Below, piece after piece: positions 11,147-21,641 of a stretch of DNA of 64,000 nucleotides. The DNA lies in contig JAEMWC010000126.1 in the NCBI GenBank assembly GCA_016490735.1, positions 592,501-656,500 on the forward strand. The letters run 5' to 3'. Origin of the DNA: Pachyseris speciosa (Eukaryota > Cnidaria > Anthozoa > Scleractinia > Pachyseridae). Both the position numbers and the translations under genes were made by a program. How positions within the stretch are numbered: the stretch's first letter is position 1; every line of letters starts with the position of its first letter. Below the pieces are notes generated by a model. That model worked only from the letters and a program-made list of their open reading frames with translations, was not told the origin of the DNA and made no database searches.

Positions 11147-11520
11147 GTACTGACAAACCAGAGTGCGTTCGTTACACAGCGATTGCTGATAACACGAGAT
11201 GGCGAGGCTACTATAATCACGACCGCTGGACATGTGACAGATATCTGGCTGAAGGCTGGTACAGGTTTGTGATTGGACAACGCATGAACACAAGATGTGC
11301 TGATCACTACTTCTGCGGCACATATCGTCCTGGCTGGTTAGACGGACAACATCCGTCAGTCGGGGAGGGGAGAGTCACTAGGCGAGTGTGTTTCGGCCGT
11401 TCACCGTCCAATTGTTGTGACTATCAAACAAATATTCAGGTTCGCAACTGTGGTTCGTTCTTCGTGTACAAGCTGAAACCAACACCACCAGCTTGTAATC
11501 TTCGCTATTGTACTGAATAA
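11147..11520 (+). CDS. Gene A: terminal D8C domain exon with stop
   Basis: Last coding exon. The acceptor tttcag ends at 11146, the first two bases GT complete the last sushi cysteine, and the frame runs to TAA at 11518-11520. The product matches the D8C domain of uromodulin, GP2 and OIT3: PECVRY, a tryptophan-rich stretch to WTCD, EGWYRFV, MNTRC, YFCGTY, HPSVGEG, VCFG, NCCDY, VRNCGSFFVYKL and a final ACNLRYC. It has ten cysteines, eight in the domain and two in the tail. D8C is an extracellular disulfide-rich module of secreted or surface glycoproteins. There is no membrane segment after it, so the C-terminus is extracellular in a type II topology. The gene C counterpart has lost the first cysteine. 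Confidence 0.9.
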
Positions 11521-11876
11521 TTATAAGCGAATATGCAGGACTCTTAGCTACCCTTTTCGGTAGCAAAAGCATAAATTTCTGCAACTTAACTGTTGTGAAT
11601 TTTGCTTTTTTTATTTGGTTTGTTTTGTTTTTGTTATTTTTTAACTGCAAGAATTAGAATCGTGAATTTGTAGTCGTTAGATTTATCAGAAGATAATCTC
11701 ACCACAGCAAGCTGCCCAAATTCACTGTATAAAGGTTCTTGGGTAAAATATGTTCCTAAACTTTGATAATATAAGTCAGAAAAATCCCTTGCGTACGTAA
11801 AAGACATTTTCAGAAGAGGAATTACATCCTTCCTGAACTGTGCAGAAGATAGTAATTAAGGATATGAATTACGTGA

Positions 11877-11882
11877 ATAAAG
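11877..11882 (+). promoter_or_regulatory. Possible polyadenylation signal AATAAA, gene A
   Basis: AATAAA lies about 360 nt after the gene A stop and is preserved in copy B in the same place after gene C. It is the first canonical hexamer seen downstream, but no transcript evidence is available. Confidence 0.3.
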
Positions 11883-12009
11883 AAGAGAGCGATTTTCAAT
11901 TGAGGGATGAAAGTGTTCCCCTTTTTCTTTCCTTTTTTTTTTTCTGTGGGCTGCCTGTCGTAGCTCGCATGATCACACTTATGCTTTCGGTTGGGAATTT
12001 TCGTTCGGA

Positions 12010-12020
12010 AGGACATACAT

Positions 12021-12075
<55 letters not shown>

Positions 12076-12076
12076 T

Positions 12077-12115
<39 letters not shown>

Positions 12116-12118
12116 CAT

Positions 12119-12158
<40 letters not shown>

Positions 12159-12850
12159 ACATACATACATACATACATACATACATACATACATACATAC
12201 ATACGTACGTACATAACCTTTATTTCCGCGTCTAGTCGTTCTAGCGCCAAGGCACTAATTGGGGACACTCTAACACATACGTATGATAAAAATATTAATT
12301 AAAATAATAAAATGTTGAATAAAATAATTATTAATTGATACTGATTAAAATATTGAGGAAAGTTTAATAACAATTAATTTTAGTATAATCCCTGAGAATA
12401 GATGCACTCACAATTACTATTTCAATCTTTACAAATCTCTTAAATTTATTACAACACTATTTACAGTCAAAATTATTAATACTATTTTAAGACATCGCTC
12501 TGAATTCTGACAGGGATTTTATTGCCCTTTCCTCTTTGGTTAGCTTTGCCCAAAATGGCTGATGGAATGCTTGGCATGAGTGACAGAGCCATAACGCACC
12601 CGCCTGAAGTCAGAGTTTCTTAAATTATATTTTCTTTCTAGTTTACAGTTTAATTGGAATAAATCTGTTATGTACGTTGGTGTCAGTCCACTTTTAACTT
12701 TATACATCAGTATAAGTATATCTTGTAGTCTTCTATTGTATAATGTTGACTGTCAATTTGGCTTTCTGAAGTAATGATCCATATGTATCCGATGTGTTGT
12801 TAAAAACCGCCGTTAAAGCTCTTTCCTGTAGCCTTTCAAGTTTTCTCCAA
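12010..12850 (-). pseudogene. LINE 3' fragment with (CATA)n/(CA)n tail
   Basis: On the minus strand, remnants of a non-LTR retrotransposon C-terminus are visible around 12500-12760 (a tyr-asn-leu-arg-asn type motif and frameshifted neighbours). The copy in gene C's 3' flank (56312-56590) retains a longer open stretch. The minus-strand sequence passes an aataaa and then runs into the atgt/tgtg repeat at 12010-12205, so the microsatellite is best read as the LINE's simple-repeat 3' tail, expanded in copy A to about 190 bp. Confidence 0.6.
12015..12205. repeat. Compound (ACAT)n/(AC)n microsatellite
   Basis: Alternating blocks of acat and ac units. It is only about 50 bp and purely acat in copy B (about 55893-55945), so the ac blocks arose or were lost after duplication. 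All ORFs across it (His-Thr or Tyr-Val-Cys repeats) are artefacts. Confidence 0.95.
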
Positions 12851-12867
12851 TCGAACGAAACGTTTTG

Positions 12868-13147
12868 TTTACCATTTGCCTAAAATTTCCGGATTGTCAC
12901 GTCGTGCACGCTGATTGGATAGATTACGCTCGGCCAAAAGCCAAGAGGACTGAAACTAGTACGAAACATCGAAACTTCTAAATGGTAAACGAATATCCAT
13001 TGGGAACGTCCCAACCGGGAAAACAGGACTACCTTTTCAGAACTTCCGTTTGTCCCGGAAATTTTCCAGTGGGACGAACGTACCAAAAAAACATTTACCA
13101 TTTACATTCCAACCGGAATTTCCGGGAATTTGTGGCAAATGGTAAAC
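12868..13147. mobile_element. MITE with GTTTACCATTTGCC inverted ends
   Basis: The left end gtttaccatttgcc is matched inversely by ggcaaatggtaaac at the right end, with ttccgg motifs just inside both ends. No coding capacity. The same element is at about 56702-56982 in copy B, where the right end has a substitution (ggtaaatggtaaac). Length and structure fit a MITE. Confidence 0.6.
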
Positions 13148-13773
13148 AACCGTTGAGTCCGTCCGTAAACCTCACGTGATGTCTCATGGGACCAAGGAAA
13201 CCAATCACACAAAAGGATTGCATCATCCTTGCTGTCGAATCTAGTCGAATCCAGGCTCCAGGTCGTTGTTTCTCCTTTTGTTTTCGTTGGCTAGCATCAT
13301 GTCTAAAGTAAGTAAAATTTCCGATGCTTTTGAGCAGAAGTATACTTCCTCGACTTATCACAGCATTCAGAGCATGAATCTCGACCGAATAAAAGGCACC
13401 GGTGTTTATTTTGCAACAAGGTTAAGTCGTCTCTTTCAAAGTGGTGATGCTTTCCTGTCTTCGAAACTGTTTAGTTTGCATTGGTCAGCCCACGTTCCTG
13501 ACCGTTATTGAGTTTGAAAGGCTTACTCTACTTGGCAGAACGAAATGAAAATCTCTAGCTCGCGAAATGAAATCTGTACTTTGCGAAATGAAACTCTGTA
13601 GCTTGAGAAATTCAGACAACACAATGTTTGCATTTAAACAGCAAAAAAAAAACATTCATTCGTTTGCATATGGTAACGCAACGTGCATTTTGTCAGCCGA
13701 AATTTTTACCATAGCCAGAAATCCAAGACAGTCAGCGGATTGAACGGCGGGCCCGTATATTTTGATATTCGAC

Positions 13774-13869
13774 ATGGTGGGCGGACAAATGAAGGCTATT
13801 ATTGTTGTTTACATGCTCTTTGCTTCGCTACTTTTAAGGATTATTGATCGAAATGTATCCACAAAATGA
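13774..13869 (+). CDS. Small hydrophobic ORF, candidate membrane-anchor exon
   Basis: A 31-codon ORF starting MVGGQMK followed by a hydrophobic segment (AIIVVYMLFASLLL) and a charged end (RIIDRN). It is preserved in copy B (57507-57617) with the same first 26 codons and a longer tail. A tatatttt stretch lies about 20 bases upstream. Position, some 4.8 kb before the gene B collagen exon, would fit a signal-anchor start exon like the one in gene C. However, no good splice donor is shared by both copies, and 26 codons of identity between recent duplicates is weak evidence of selection. It could be noncoding. Confidence 0.25.
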   Translation: MVGGQMKAIIVVYMLFASLLLRIIDRNVSTK

Positions 13870-14548
13870 ATTTACCAAGTTTGAAACGATTTAATTGGTG
13901 TTACATCAGACTTGGGATATGTGAATATTTTCCTGTACTTCCTTCGATAATTACTTCGAGGTTCCCGCTATTTTTCGAAATTCGGGCTGTTCATCATATA
14001 TCAAGTACCTAACTTGTTATGGCGAATACCACTGGCAACTGAAAACACGTTAAAACAATATGGCGACCGTAGTGGAATGAAAGCAAACCTCTCGAACATG
14101 CATTTTTCCTCCGTAATGGCTTCATCTCGCCTCGTCTCGCATTTCTGGAAAATGCCACTATTTTCATAAAAAAACGCACCATGTTAAGGAAATTTTTTAG
14201 GATCAAGAATATTATTTTAACGACCTTTTTATCTTATCTTTTGAATAAGATCGTGGGACATTAATTCGGTGCAGTTGTTTTCTCGAAGTCGACTAAGGAA
14301 ACCATGAAGGTAAGACCTATTTAGAAGAACATTAAGAGAAAAGTGCGGCTAGTTTATGAGATGATTTTGATCAAAAAGGCACCGTTTAGAACTATTTTTT
14401 TCTCATATTTTACTCAATTACGACATAGTTCGAACTTGACTCTCCCTACTAAAATCATGTGGAATACTTAGTTTTGTGCGGCTACGCCACAAATAGCAAA
14501 AAAATGTTATTTTCCCCTCATTTTTCTTTATGTTTCGCCGCCATGTTA

Positions 14549-15221
14549 CAGTCAAGTCAGGTCAAGCGTACCCCCTAGAGTACATTAATGAGTTGATTAT
14601 TTGAACATTGAACCCGTTAGTTGTTTTGAATAATGCAATCATTTTTGAAATATTCCAATCAAACTTCAATTGCTGATTGGATTCTGTCCGTAGATGTGCT
14701 TCAAAAACGCGTTCGACCAACGAGACTTTAATTCTGTAATCTCTTTTAATAGAGCACACCTTTTTTAGCCCTTTAAAATCCAACAATATTGTTCTTTCCG
14801 AGGAATCCTAAAAATAATAAATTTGTACGGAGCAAAATCAAACACAGCTAATAGCGTACAACGTTGTAAACAGCCAAAAATATTGACGAGAAAACTTGCC
14901 AGAACTTCGCCTGAAATCCTTTTATCACGAATAAGACTTCTACAAGCTCTCTGGGATGTAGAAAGCAAAAAAACTGCTCGATAATAACATTTACAATACC
15001 GTTTTTCACCTATCACTTCCACTCACCGTTGGAAGCCATGTTGGATGCTTCGATTTCCCATATAAGGAGCAGCTTTTGTTCGCTTAGTCCAATCAGCAAT
15101 CGACGTTTGATTCGAATATTTAAAGAATGATTGCATTATTCGAAACGGCTAACGGGTTCAATGTTCAAATAATCAACTCATTAATGTAATCTAGGGGGGT
15201 ACGCTTGACCTGACTTGACTG
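14549..15221. mobile_element. 673-bp MITE with a matching empty site in copy B
   Basis: The left end cagtcaagtcaggtcaagcg and right end cgcttgacctgacttgactg are perfect inverses, and similarity continues inward for about 70 bases. TA flanks both sides (14547-14548 and 15222-15223). In copy B the sequence reads straight through, gtta followed by aatccg at about 58277, exactly the uninterrupted site with one TA. It was therefore inserted in copy A after the duplication, or excised perfectly from copy B. No ORF of interest. Confidence 0.85.
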
Positions 15222-15230
15222 TAAATCCGT

Positions 15231-15572
15231 ATGTGCGTGTTCCGCGCATGCTTGCGGCCATTTTGGAAGCCATGTTGTATGGGATTTCTGGCTATGGCAA
15301 ATTTATATTTTGCTCGAGGTACAGCAGTTCAGAACGAAGACGAAATATATGAGCCATATTTTTCGGAGCCTGTCGAAGATCCAAAATCTTTTCACCCGGT
15401 CAAACAATCATTATGGGAGGCCAATCTCGACTCCAGAGCTCTTCCCTTTTGCGCATGTTTAACGGGCGTGAAGGCGGGAAGAGCTCTGGGGAACTCTACG
15501 CAAGCTCCAGATCTCATTGGCCAACTCGGTACACGGGAAAAACTGAACGGTTACTCTTGCAAAACGAACTAG
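15231..15572 (+). other. Conserved-between-copies ORF of uncertain status
   Basis: A 113-codon frame is kept almost intact in copy B (58288-58629), including FARGTAVQNEDEIYEPYF and a region rich in RALGNSTQAP. It starts immediately beside the MITE insertion. The composition (overlapping open frames, ggaagagctctgggga motif shared with 16533-16650) resembles dispersed repeat sequence more than a gene. No domain is recognised. Conservation simply reflects the recent duplication. Confidence 0.2.
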
Positions 15573-16532
15573 CTACGAAAAAAATTTCACAAAACAAATA
15601 TGAGTGAAACCCCTAAAACGTCCTTCCTTGTACAAACAACAGCTTCAATATAATTGATTTCTGCTCTACCTTTACTGCGATTTTCATAATTATACAGAAT
15701 TTCATTTTCAAGCGCCAACCGCCCAACCGCGTTTTGGCTTTCATCAATCAAACTTTCCGAACACACTCCGGGACGAAAAATCCATTTGCATTGAAAAGTA
15801 TTAAAGAATCATGGGCACTAAATACGGGGTTTAGACTCATAAATCCCGTATTCTTTATCTCTAATAATAGTGCAAAGGAATGAGATGAAAGACGACGGCC
15901 CAGTTCAACAAGCCTGAATTGTTATTTATTGTTGTAATTTTCGACGCCGTTGGCCTTTAGCCGGTTTTGTGTGTCTATCGCTTAGGAAGAGCGAAGAGGG
16001 TCGTCTCTAAACCACAAACTTCCCCGCTTTTTTTTCCAAGTACCGTGCTTCTTCTCACTATAAAAACAAATGAAAATATAAAATCGATCAAACACACCAA
16101 ACTCCAGAAAACTACGTAAGTCAAGATTCGGTGAATTGCCTAACCTGAGTTGGGAAGTTTCGATGGATAGGTCCTCAAATAACTGAAACTATCCGATTGA
16201 TTATCCTGAGAAACGTAAAAGAAATCAATCAACGGACTCAGCCGCCGCGCTTTTGATGCTTGAAACTGCTTTGGGCCATAAATCATCGATCATTTCCTCT
16301 CGGTTGCAGCCGGAAGCCGCTGGAAATTTGATTGATGTCGGGCAGCGAGAACCACAGTTGTCGGCTGAGATTTGAAATTCAGAGTTCGCGTGTTATTGAA
16401 AGGCACAGCAAGCGAAATTTAGAGTATTTACCACGTTTTGCTAAGGCATACTGCTAGGACTGTTTCAGACAGCGACGCAATTTTGGATTTTGGGTAGTCG
16501 AGCATGCGTTTTGAAGTCTATATAGCCAGATT

Positions 16533-16982
16533 TTGGCTACGATCAATGTGGAGTTTCCCAGAGCCTTCCAGGCGCGAAGCCCGAGAAGAGCTTTGGGGTC
16601 GAGAATGCATGGGAGGCACATTTCACAGGAGATGACTATCATTCTTCTCGCGGCGTTAATACTATGCTTGGTCGTATCACACCATGATAATTACGCGGGA
16701 TGGCCAAAGGCAGATCGCGTTGAGGTTTCGGTCGAATTTCGTTTTTTTCATCGTAGCTACAAATTGCAATGTTTTTTTTTATTAAGTTTCCCGTATCCCG
16801 CGGCAAGTCTCGAGAGAATGGTTCGATTTCATTGGCTCTCAAGAAAATCGTGCGATTTCATTGGCTTTTCATCATCATGGAATCACGTGCCAGGTCAAGG
16901 TCGAAAAACTACTACGAGAGTCTTGGGGAGTGGTAGAGAGAAAGGTTTTAGTCACCTGCACGGAAAATCAAATTTCAAATAA
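16533..16982 (+). other. ORF with a signal-like segment, uncertain
   Basis: Within a 149-codon frame a methionine near 16630 starts MTIILLAALILCLVVS, which looks like a signal peptide, followed by HHDNY. Copy B (59585-59836) keeps this portion with A to V, K to R and Y to C changes, but its frame then diverges. The downstream part looks like repeat-derived sequence. It could be a first exon of gene B/D or chance hydrophobicity; no convincing splice donor was identified. Confidence 0.2.
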
Positions 16983-18560
16983 AAATGACGGCCGCTTGTT
17001 GCACGGGTGAATTTTCAAGATAGCAGTATGCCGGTCTTAGAAGGGAAACACAGCTTTTTTGAAACAGTAAATCGGAATAAAAAGTTCTAAGGAACACTGG
17101 ACAGCTAGAACAGTGGAAATTGGTCAGTTCATAGCGAAGAAATCCCTCTTCAAGGACAGCGGTTTTAGCGAGGCAGACGACAATGGATCTTCTCGGAATA
17201 ATCACAACAAGTCATCGCCAGAATTTTAGACTTTCTCCGAATCGTTTGGGCGCTTCTAGGAATCCACCTTCCCAAAAATTACAGGTTTGAATTTTTACGG
17301 TGCTCCATCTTAAATTGTTGATTCGTTCTAGTCAAAGCAATTTTAGGGAACTTTCCAAGAAACTAGTCAAATGAATTGATTGGGACAGAATTGTGCCTCA
17401 AAGTAACTCTTAAGATTCGCTTTGTTCGCCTTCGCGTAATTTACTAATGGAACGCGTTTGCTTTTTAGGCATAGATACAGGCTGAATAAATTTTTTATTT
17501 AGGAAAACTTATTGTCTGTACTAGTAACGCTAACCCTATTGTGTTACATTTTTTCTCCAAGGCACAAGTCACACCGTTTGTAATACTGTACTCAATCCAT
17601 GTTTGCATTTCCTTCTTTGGCTGCTTATTCAAACGGATTGTGACTCTCGGTAGCCGTTCAAAAGTTTAATGCCTATATAGACGAACCAAGAAAACACATC
17701 CCGCATGAACGCCTCCAGGCGTCTTGTTTGTTCAGCATTCGGATGCGTCAAAACGTAAAGTGTTGGCAAATGAAAGAGAAAACGTTTACACAGCAACCAT
17801 GAAGAGTCCATGGGCATATTGGGATTCTTATAACAGCAGTCTGTATCTTTCTCACATGCCATCTCAACGCTCGGGAATAAGCTATTCTTATCAGATAAAA
17901 CACTAATATGGGCCGATAATTTAAACGAAATTGAGACCAGGGTTAAGAAAGCCATGGTCCAGGGTCTCCTAGACCCCATGCAAGGTGCCCCGCCCCCGTT
18001 TCGCGCGAGAAGCGTATGGATAAACAAACACAGAGAGGACGATATGCAATGACAAGAAACTTGTAGAGTATGAGTGGCTTTCAAGCAAATTATTGTTGAT
18101 GTACAAAGTATTTTTATGCTTTCAAAGGCCATTCATGAATTCTTAAATGCTCTTTGCTTTGAAATTAATTTCAAATGCAACGAGTATCGTCTTCTTTACG
18201 TCGCAACTGATATACCGGTATTGCTTACAACAAATAACTAAGAATAATATAAGATTAAAAATTAAGTTTTAAAATCTATTTACATAAGACTAGATATAGA
18301 GATAGATATAGATATAGAGATAGAGCATTAACCTTCAAAAAAGTATTGGCTTTGAGATGACTATACGAGGGCTTCCACTTAACTAGTTTGGTGGTCTGTT
18401 TGTTTGCGGGTGTTTTTAATTTTGCTGTTCACACCGTAATTTGAACTTGATTTGTTCTCTAAACATTTAGATAGAGGAAGGCCAGTCTTAACATAGATAG
18501 AGAAAGTCAGACCCAGAGATAGAGCATTAAACTTAACTAGCTTAGTGGTCCGTTTTGCAG

Positions 18561-18602
18561 GGAATTTAGAATGGGATATTGTCACGATAGAGGACCACAG
18601 AG
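18561..18602 (+). CDS. Gene B: candidate 42-nt mini-exon before the collagen exon
   Basis: Acceptor ttttgcag ends at 18560. The frame encodes NLEWDIVTIEDHR plus a split glycine codon, and a gtaatg donor-like site starts at 18603. Only 27 bases, ending aacag, separate it from the collagen exon. Because 27 is a multiple of three, the segment can also be read straight through as one exon. The same arrangement exists in gene D, and a 26-base version in gene C. Whether this is an ultrashort intron or an in-frame linker is unresolved. Confidence 0.45.
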
Positions 18603-18629
18603 GTAATGTATTTTCCATGACTTTAACAG

Positions 18630-18879
18630 GTCCCCAAGGTCCACCAGAAGAACCAGGGCATTGCGGTCAACAAGGAGCACCAGGTTCCCGCGGTCAGCCA
18701 GGGACACCAGGTTCCCGAGGGTCGTCGTGGTCGTCCAGGAAAAGATAGAAAAGTTGGTTCACCCGGAAGAACAGGCGAACGAGGAAATCCTGGGAAGAGC
18801 CTGAGTACAAATGTAACGATAATTGAAAACCTTGTCAAACAGATGAAGACCTACGCAGAAGGGGAGACCGCGATTTTTG
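18630..18879 (+). pseudogene. Gene B: collagen-stalk exon with frameshift
   Basis: Encodes a short Gly-X-Y stalk followed by a coil ([14 protein letters not shown]), the trimerisation part of the protein. Two lesions are visible against gene D. GPPGEPGP has become GPPEEPGH, breaking the Gly repeat. One extra base at about 18717-18721 (cccgaggg against cccgcgg) shifts the frame to a stop near 18748. The donor gtaagtg at 18880 is intact, as are the sequences beyond the lesion. Gene D's matching exon (62949-63197) is open. Gene B therefore cannot make a normal product through this exon. Confidence 0.8.
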
Positions 18880-19014
18880 GTAAGTGAAATACTTCACAGC
18901 TCAAAATAACTTTCACTTCTGAAGCAAATTCCATTTGCCGTTTAAACTGCTCTTTTCTTCAGTTTTCACAGCTTTGTTTTTCTTATCTTAAAATGAAATA
19001 TTTTGCGTCAACAG

Positions 19015-19284
19015 CTCCTCCTCGATTTATGGCCAAGCCGCCATCTCTCATCGCCCTAAGGGAAGGCAAAAACATATCACTTATCATTTCCGTATCCGAG
19101 AATCCAGCACCAAACATCACGTGGTCTGTTCAAAAAGGAAACGCAATAGACAAAAGCCGCTACGCAATTACCGCCAACCAATTTGAGATAAGAGAGGTCC
19201 TCTTTGAGGATCAGGGAATAATCACGTGCCGCGCTGAAAATTTGTTTGGTGTTCAGGAGACAAAAGTAAAACTGACTGTGTTGG
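19015..19284 (+). CDS. Gene B: first Ig domain exon, lacking the B-strand cysteine
   Basis: Open, phase 1-1 exon (acceptor aacag ending 19014, donor gtaagt at 19285). It begins APPRFMAKPP, has NITWSVQKG with the core tryptophan, and ends DQGIITCRAENLFG with the F-strand cysteine. At the B-strand position, where I-set domains carry cysteine, it reads SLIISVSENP, so the core disulfide cannot form. The same loss is seen in gene C's first Ig, so it is an old feature of this module. The exon itself is intact, but it belongs to a gene with lesions on both sides. Confidence 0.75.
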
Positions 19285-19740
19285 GTAAGTTTGTTATCAT
19301 TTGATTGGGGGACAAAAAGGTAGAAGTTTGAAAACTTCAGCAGGACTGGCTTAAATTAATTATTCATTTCTTTATTTATTTTATTATTATTAGTATTATT
19401 ATTTTTTGTCCTCATGAAGCTTTGGAACATTTCAGGTAATACAAAGCTTGGGAAACACTGCAAGGAAGGTCAAGGTTAATTTTGCCCAGCGGAATCATCA
19501 GCATCATTCTCCAATGATTTGTATCGACTGTAGAGCGTAAGGAATGCAAACCAATTATAATTTCTCCAAACATTTATTACCGTCACGAAACTTCAAAACC
19601 TCAAGCGAGAAATAAAGGCATAACTGACAACAAGTAACTTTCATATCCCTGCAAATATGCACCAGCAGTTTAAACTAATATGATGTGAACTAATATCAAG
19701 GACCTCCAACCTGTTATCTCTACTTTCCTTACTATGCAAG
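19285..19740. other. Intron of gene B
   Basis: Short intron with a (TTA)n-rich stretch near 19375-19405. No exon or clear repeat. The homologous sequence is the last 400 bases of the window in gene D. Confidence 0.5.
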
Positions 19741-20026
19741 TTCTCCAAGGTTCCCCAAGACTCCTCCAGGACAAGTAGTTGGCTACTTACACAACAAGAC
19801 TGCAATGTAACAAGACTGCAATGTAACCTCCTTGGAAACCCCACCCCTGACATTCGGTGGGCAAGATCCCAGCCAGCATCCCTTCCTGAGGGACAAACTG
19901 TTGCGAGGAAAGATAGACTTTATATCAGCGACACCGAAACAAATGACGGTGGCGTCTACGTATGTACTGCAGCAAACAAATATGGAATGATTATTCATGG
20001 AACATTCCTGAGAGTGAAGTCAGTTG
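19741..20026 (+). pseudogene. Gene B: second Ig exon, broken by a 16-bp tandem duplication
   Basis: Homologous to the exon at 518-793: NPTPDIRW-type tryptophan region, then GGVYVCTAANKYGMI with the F-strand cysteine, and a gtgag donor at 20027. A 16-base unit (aacaagactgcaatgt) is present twice in tandem at about 19794-19825, directly over the B-strand cysteine region. Sixteen is not a multiple of three, so translation runs into TAA shortly after. Together with the collagen frameshift this marks gene B as a pseudogene. Acceptor is the less usual gcaag ending at 19740. Confidence 0.75.
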
Positions 20027-20309
20027 GTGAGTAAACCAGTTCCTTGGAAATGGGAATTTTAGGTTATATTCAAAGCAGGTCACACAGGTAGAGGAATCAG
20101 TACTATTGTCTGCCAGAAAAAAAAAAAGTATGGAAAACAAATACAAACTGCATCAAAGTGATACGGCTCTCCCTCGGCAAAGTTACATTTCTTAAATTTT
20201 AGCACAAGCTATGTTTGTTCCTTCCTTATCACAGTTTATAAGGTTTTTTAACTGCGTGTTTCGTGAAGCAAACTAGGTCGCGAGTTTTTGCAAAAAAAAA
20301 AAAAAAAAA

Positions 20310-20640
20310 GAGTTTGTTGATTCTCTACTCTGCTCCGAGAGGTTTATCTCCTGGTACTCCGGTTTTCTCCTCTCCTCAAAAGCCAACCGCTGACTATTTT
20401 TGTTTTTAGCACGTCTGCACTATTACTCAATCTATTACTCCAGGATTACGTAGTCTTCTCTTGTTTTTCCCTGTCCAGTAAAATCTATAGTAAACAGTGT
20501 TCTGTAACATTGTAACACCGACTATAGGTTAGTTTTACGTTAAGTAAATTATAATGTGCTGTAAGAGGTTTTGTTTTTGATCTTTTTTTCTGTTTTTCTT
20601 TCCTCTTTTTTTATTTGTTGTTGTTGTTGTTGTTGTTGAA
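20310..20640 (+). repeat. Partial SINE body, same family as 43749-43999
   Basis: The motif gagtttgttg, then ctctgctccgagaggttt, then ctccgg is shared with the minus-strand SINE at 43749-43999. The tRNA-like head is missing here, so this is a 5'-truncated copy. A (TTG)n run follows near 20619-20638. Confidence 0.5.
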
Positions 20641-20843
20641 GCTTAAATAAAAAATGTAGAAAAAAAGACCCCTGACTCTCACCTACCGTCGGCGTTTTCG
20701 AGAAATGCCACTGGTCAGCCATTTAACAATCTCTGAATTTGTCTGTTTGTTCTGACTGTTCGTGTTTGAGGTGTCCCTAAAGTCTGTCTTCCTGTTCCAA
20801 AAGCAAACACAAAGGAGCCGTTTGAAATAGCGAACTCAAGCGA

Positions 20844-21251
20844 ATGTTAAAACGACTAAATGGGGCCCAAAGCAAAGTAACCAAAGCTGCGCGTTTTGTT
20901 ACGGGGAACTACCTACGCCGGTGCGCCAGCTCTTCTGAATTAGTTAACTCAATTGACTGGAGCACATTGGAACAAAGGCGACTATTTAACACTGCTCTGC
21001 TATTCTTCAAATTTCACAACAAACTTATTGGCTCTGATAAACCACCTGAGTTCGTAACCTCCAGCAGATCCAGTAGAAGACATAAGGCTGTTTATCGGCA
21101 AGTTCAAAGTAATCTTCTGAGTTACTCGTGCTCTTTTTTTCCACATGCTTTAAGACTTTACCCTTTACCCATTACCCTCTGCTGTTATCCAGTTTATCCA
21201 GTCACCCTCACCAGCTGTCTTTGGGAAATCATTCCTGGCGGCAATACATGA
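20844..21251 (+). pseudogene. LINE reverse-transcriptase C-terminal fragment
   Basis: A 135-codon frame with the typical post-reverse-transcriptase sequence of non-LTR elements: QSKVTKAARFVTGNY, then NSIDWSTLEQRRLFNTALLFFKFHN, a basic RSSRRHK stretch and YSCSFFPHALRLYP. It lacks the polymerase core and is 5' truncated, so it is non-functional. Family cannot be named by eye. Confidence 0.65.
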
Positions 21252-21388
21252 CTTGAAAGTGCCACCTCACTTAAGACGTTTCTAGGAGTTTTTTTTTTTA
21301 AACCTTGTAGTATTAAGGTGCGGCATTAATGCTTGAAATTTTTTTGTTATCTTTCCGCAGAACCCTCTGTTTTCACCTCAACCCCGAC

Positions 21389-21600
21389 AGCATCGCACCG
21401 GTAATCGCGAGGTCACGGGTTCGAACCCCGTTGAAGTCCTGAATTTTTTTCAGGTTTCTTTTCGCAATTGCATAAATTGCGTTCACAACTGCGAGGATCA
21501 TTCTTCATTTGATTTCATTTCCGCAGTTCATATATGATTCATTTCATATATCATCCACAGTCATTTCTTTCACGGGAACATATGAACCCACATTTGACCT

Positions 21601-21641
<41 letters not shown>

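Larger units (their letters stand above)
11521..18560. other. Intergenic region between gene A and gene B
   Basis: Seven kilobases without a recognised exon. Contents: 3' flank of gene A, a LINE fragment with microsatellite tail (12010-12850), a ttaccatttgcc element (12868-13147), a small hydrophobic ORF (13774-13869), a 673-bp MITE (14549-15221), low-confidence short ORFs at 15231-15572 and 16533-16982, and an agatat microsatellite (about 18290-18325). It is collinear with 55403-62879 except for the insertions listed separately. No start exon for gene B could be assigned with confidence. Confidence 0.6.
1..20030 (+). repeat. Segmental duplication copy A (pairs with 40225-64000)
   Basis: Counterpart of the copy B block. 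Insertions private to copy A: LINE 3343-4272, interleaved MITEs 4375-4942, Tc1/IS630 element 5062-6987, MITE 14549-15221 and the (CA)n expansion at 12015-12205. Confidence 0.92.

Noticed and set aside
11822..12302. Overlapping ORFs of His-Thr and Tyr-Val-Cys repeats
   Set aside because: Translation of the (ACAT)/(AC) microsatellite; not retained in copy B, where the repeat is short.
17629..18132. 167-codon minus-strand ORF
   Set aside because: Copy B keeps only a shorter, altered frame (60976-61179) because of an intervening ~1 kb insertion. No domain; likely chance.
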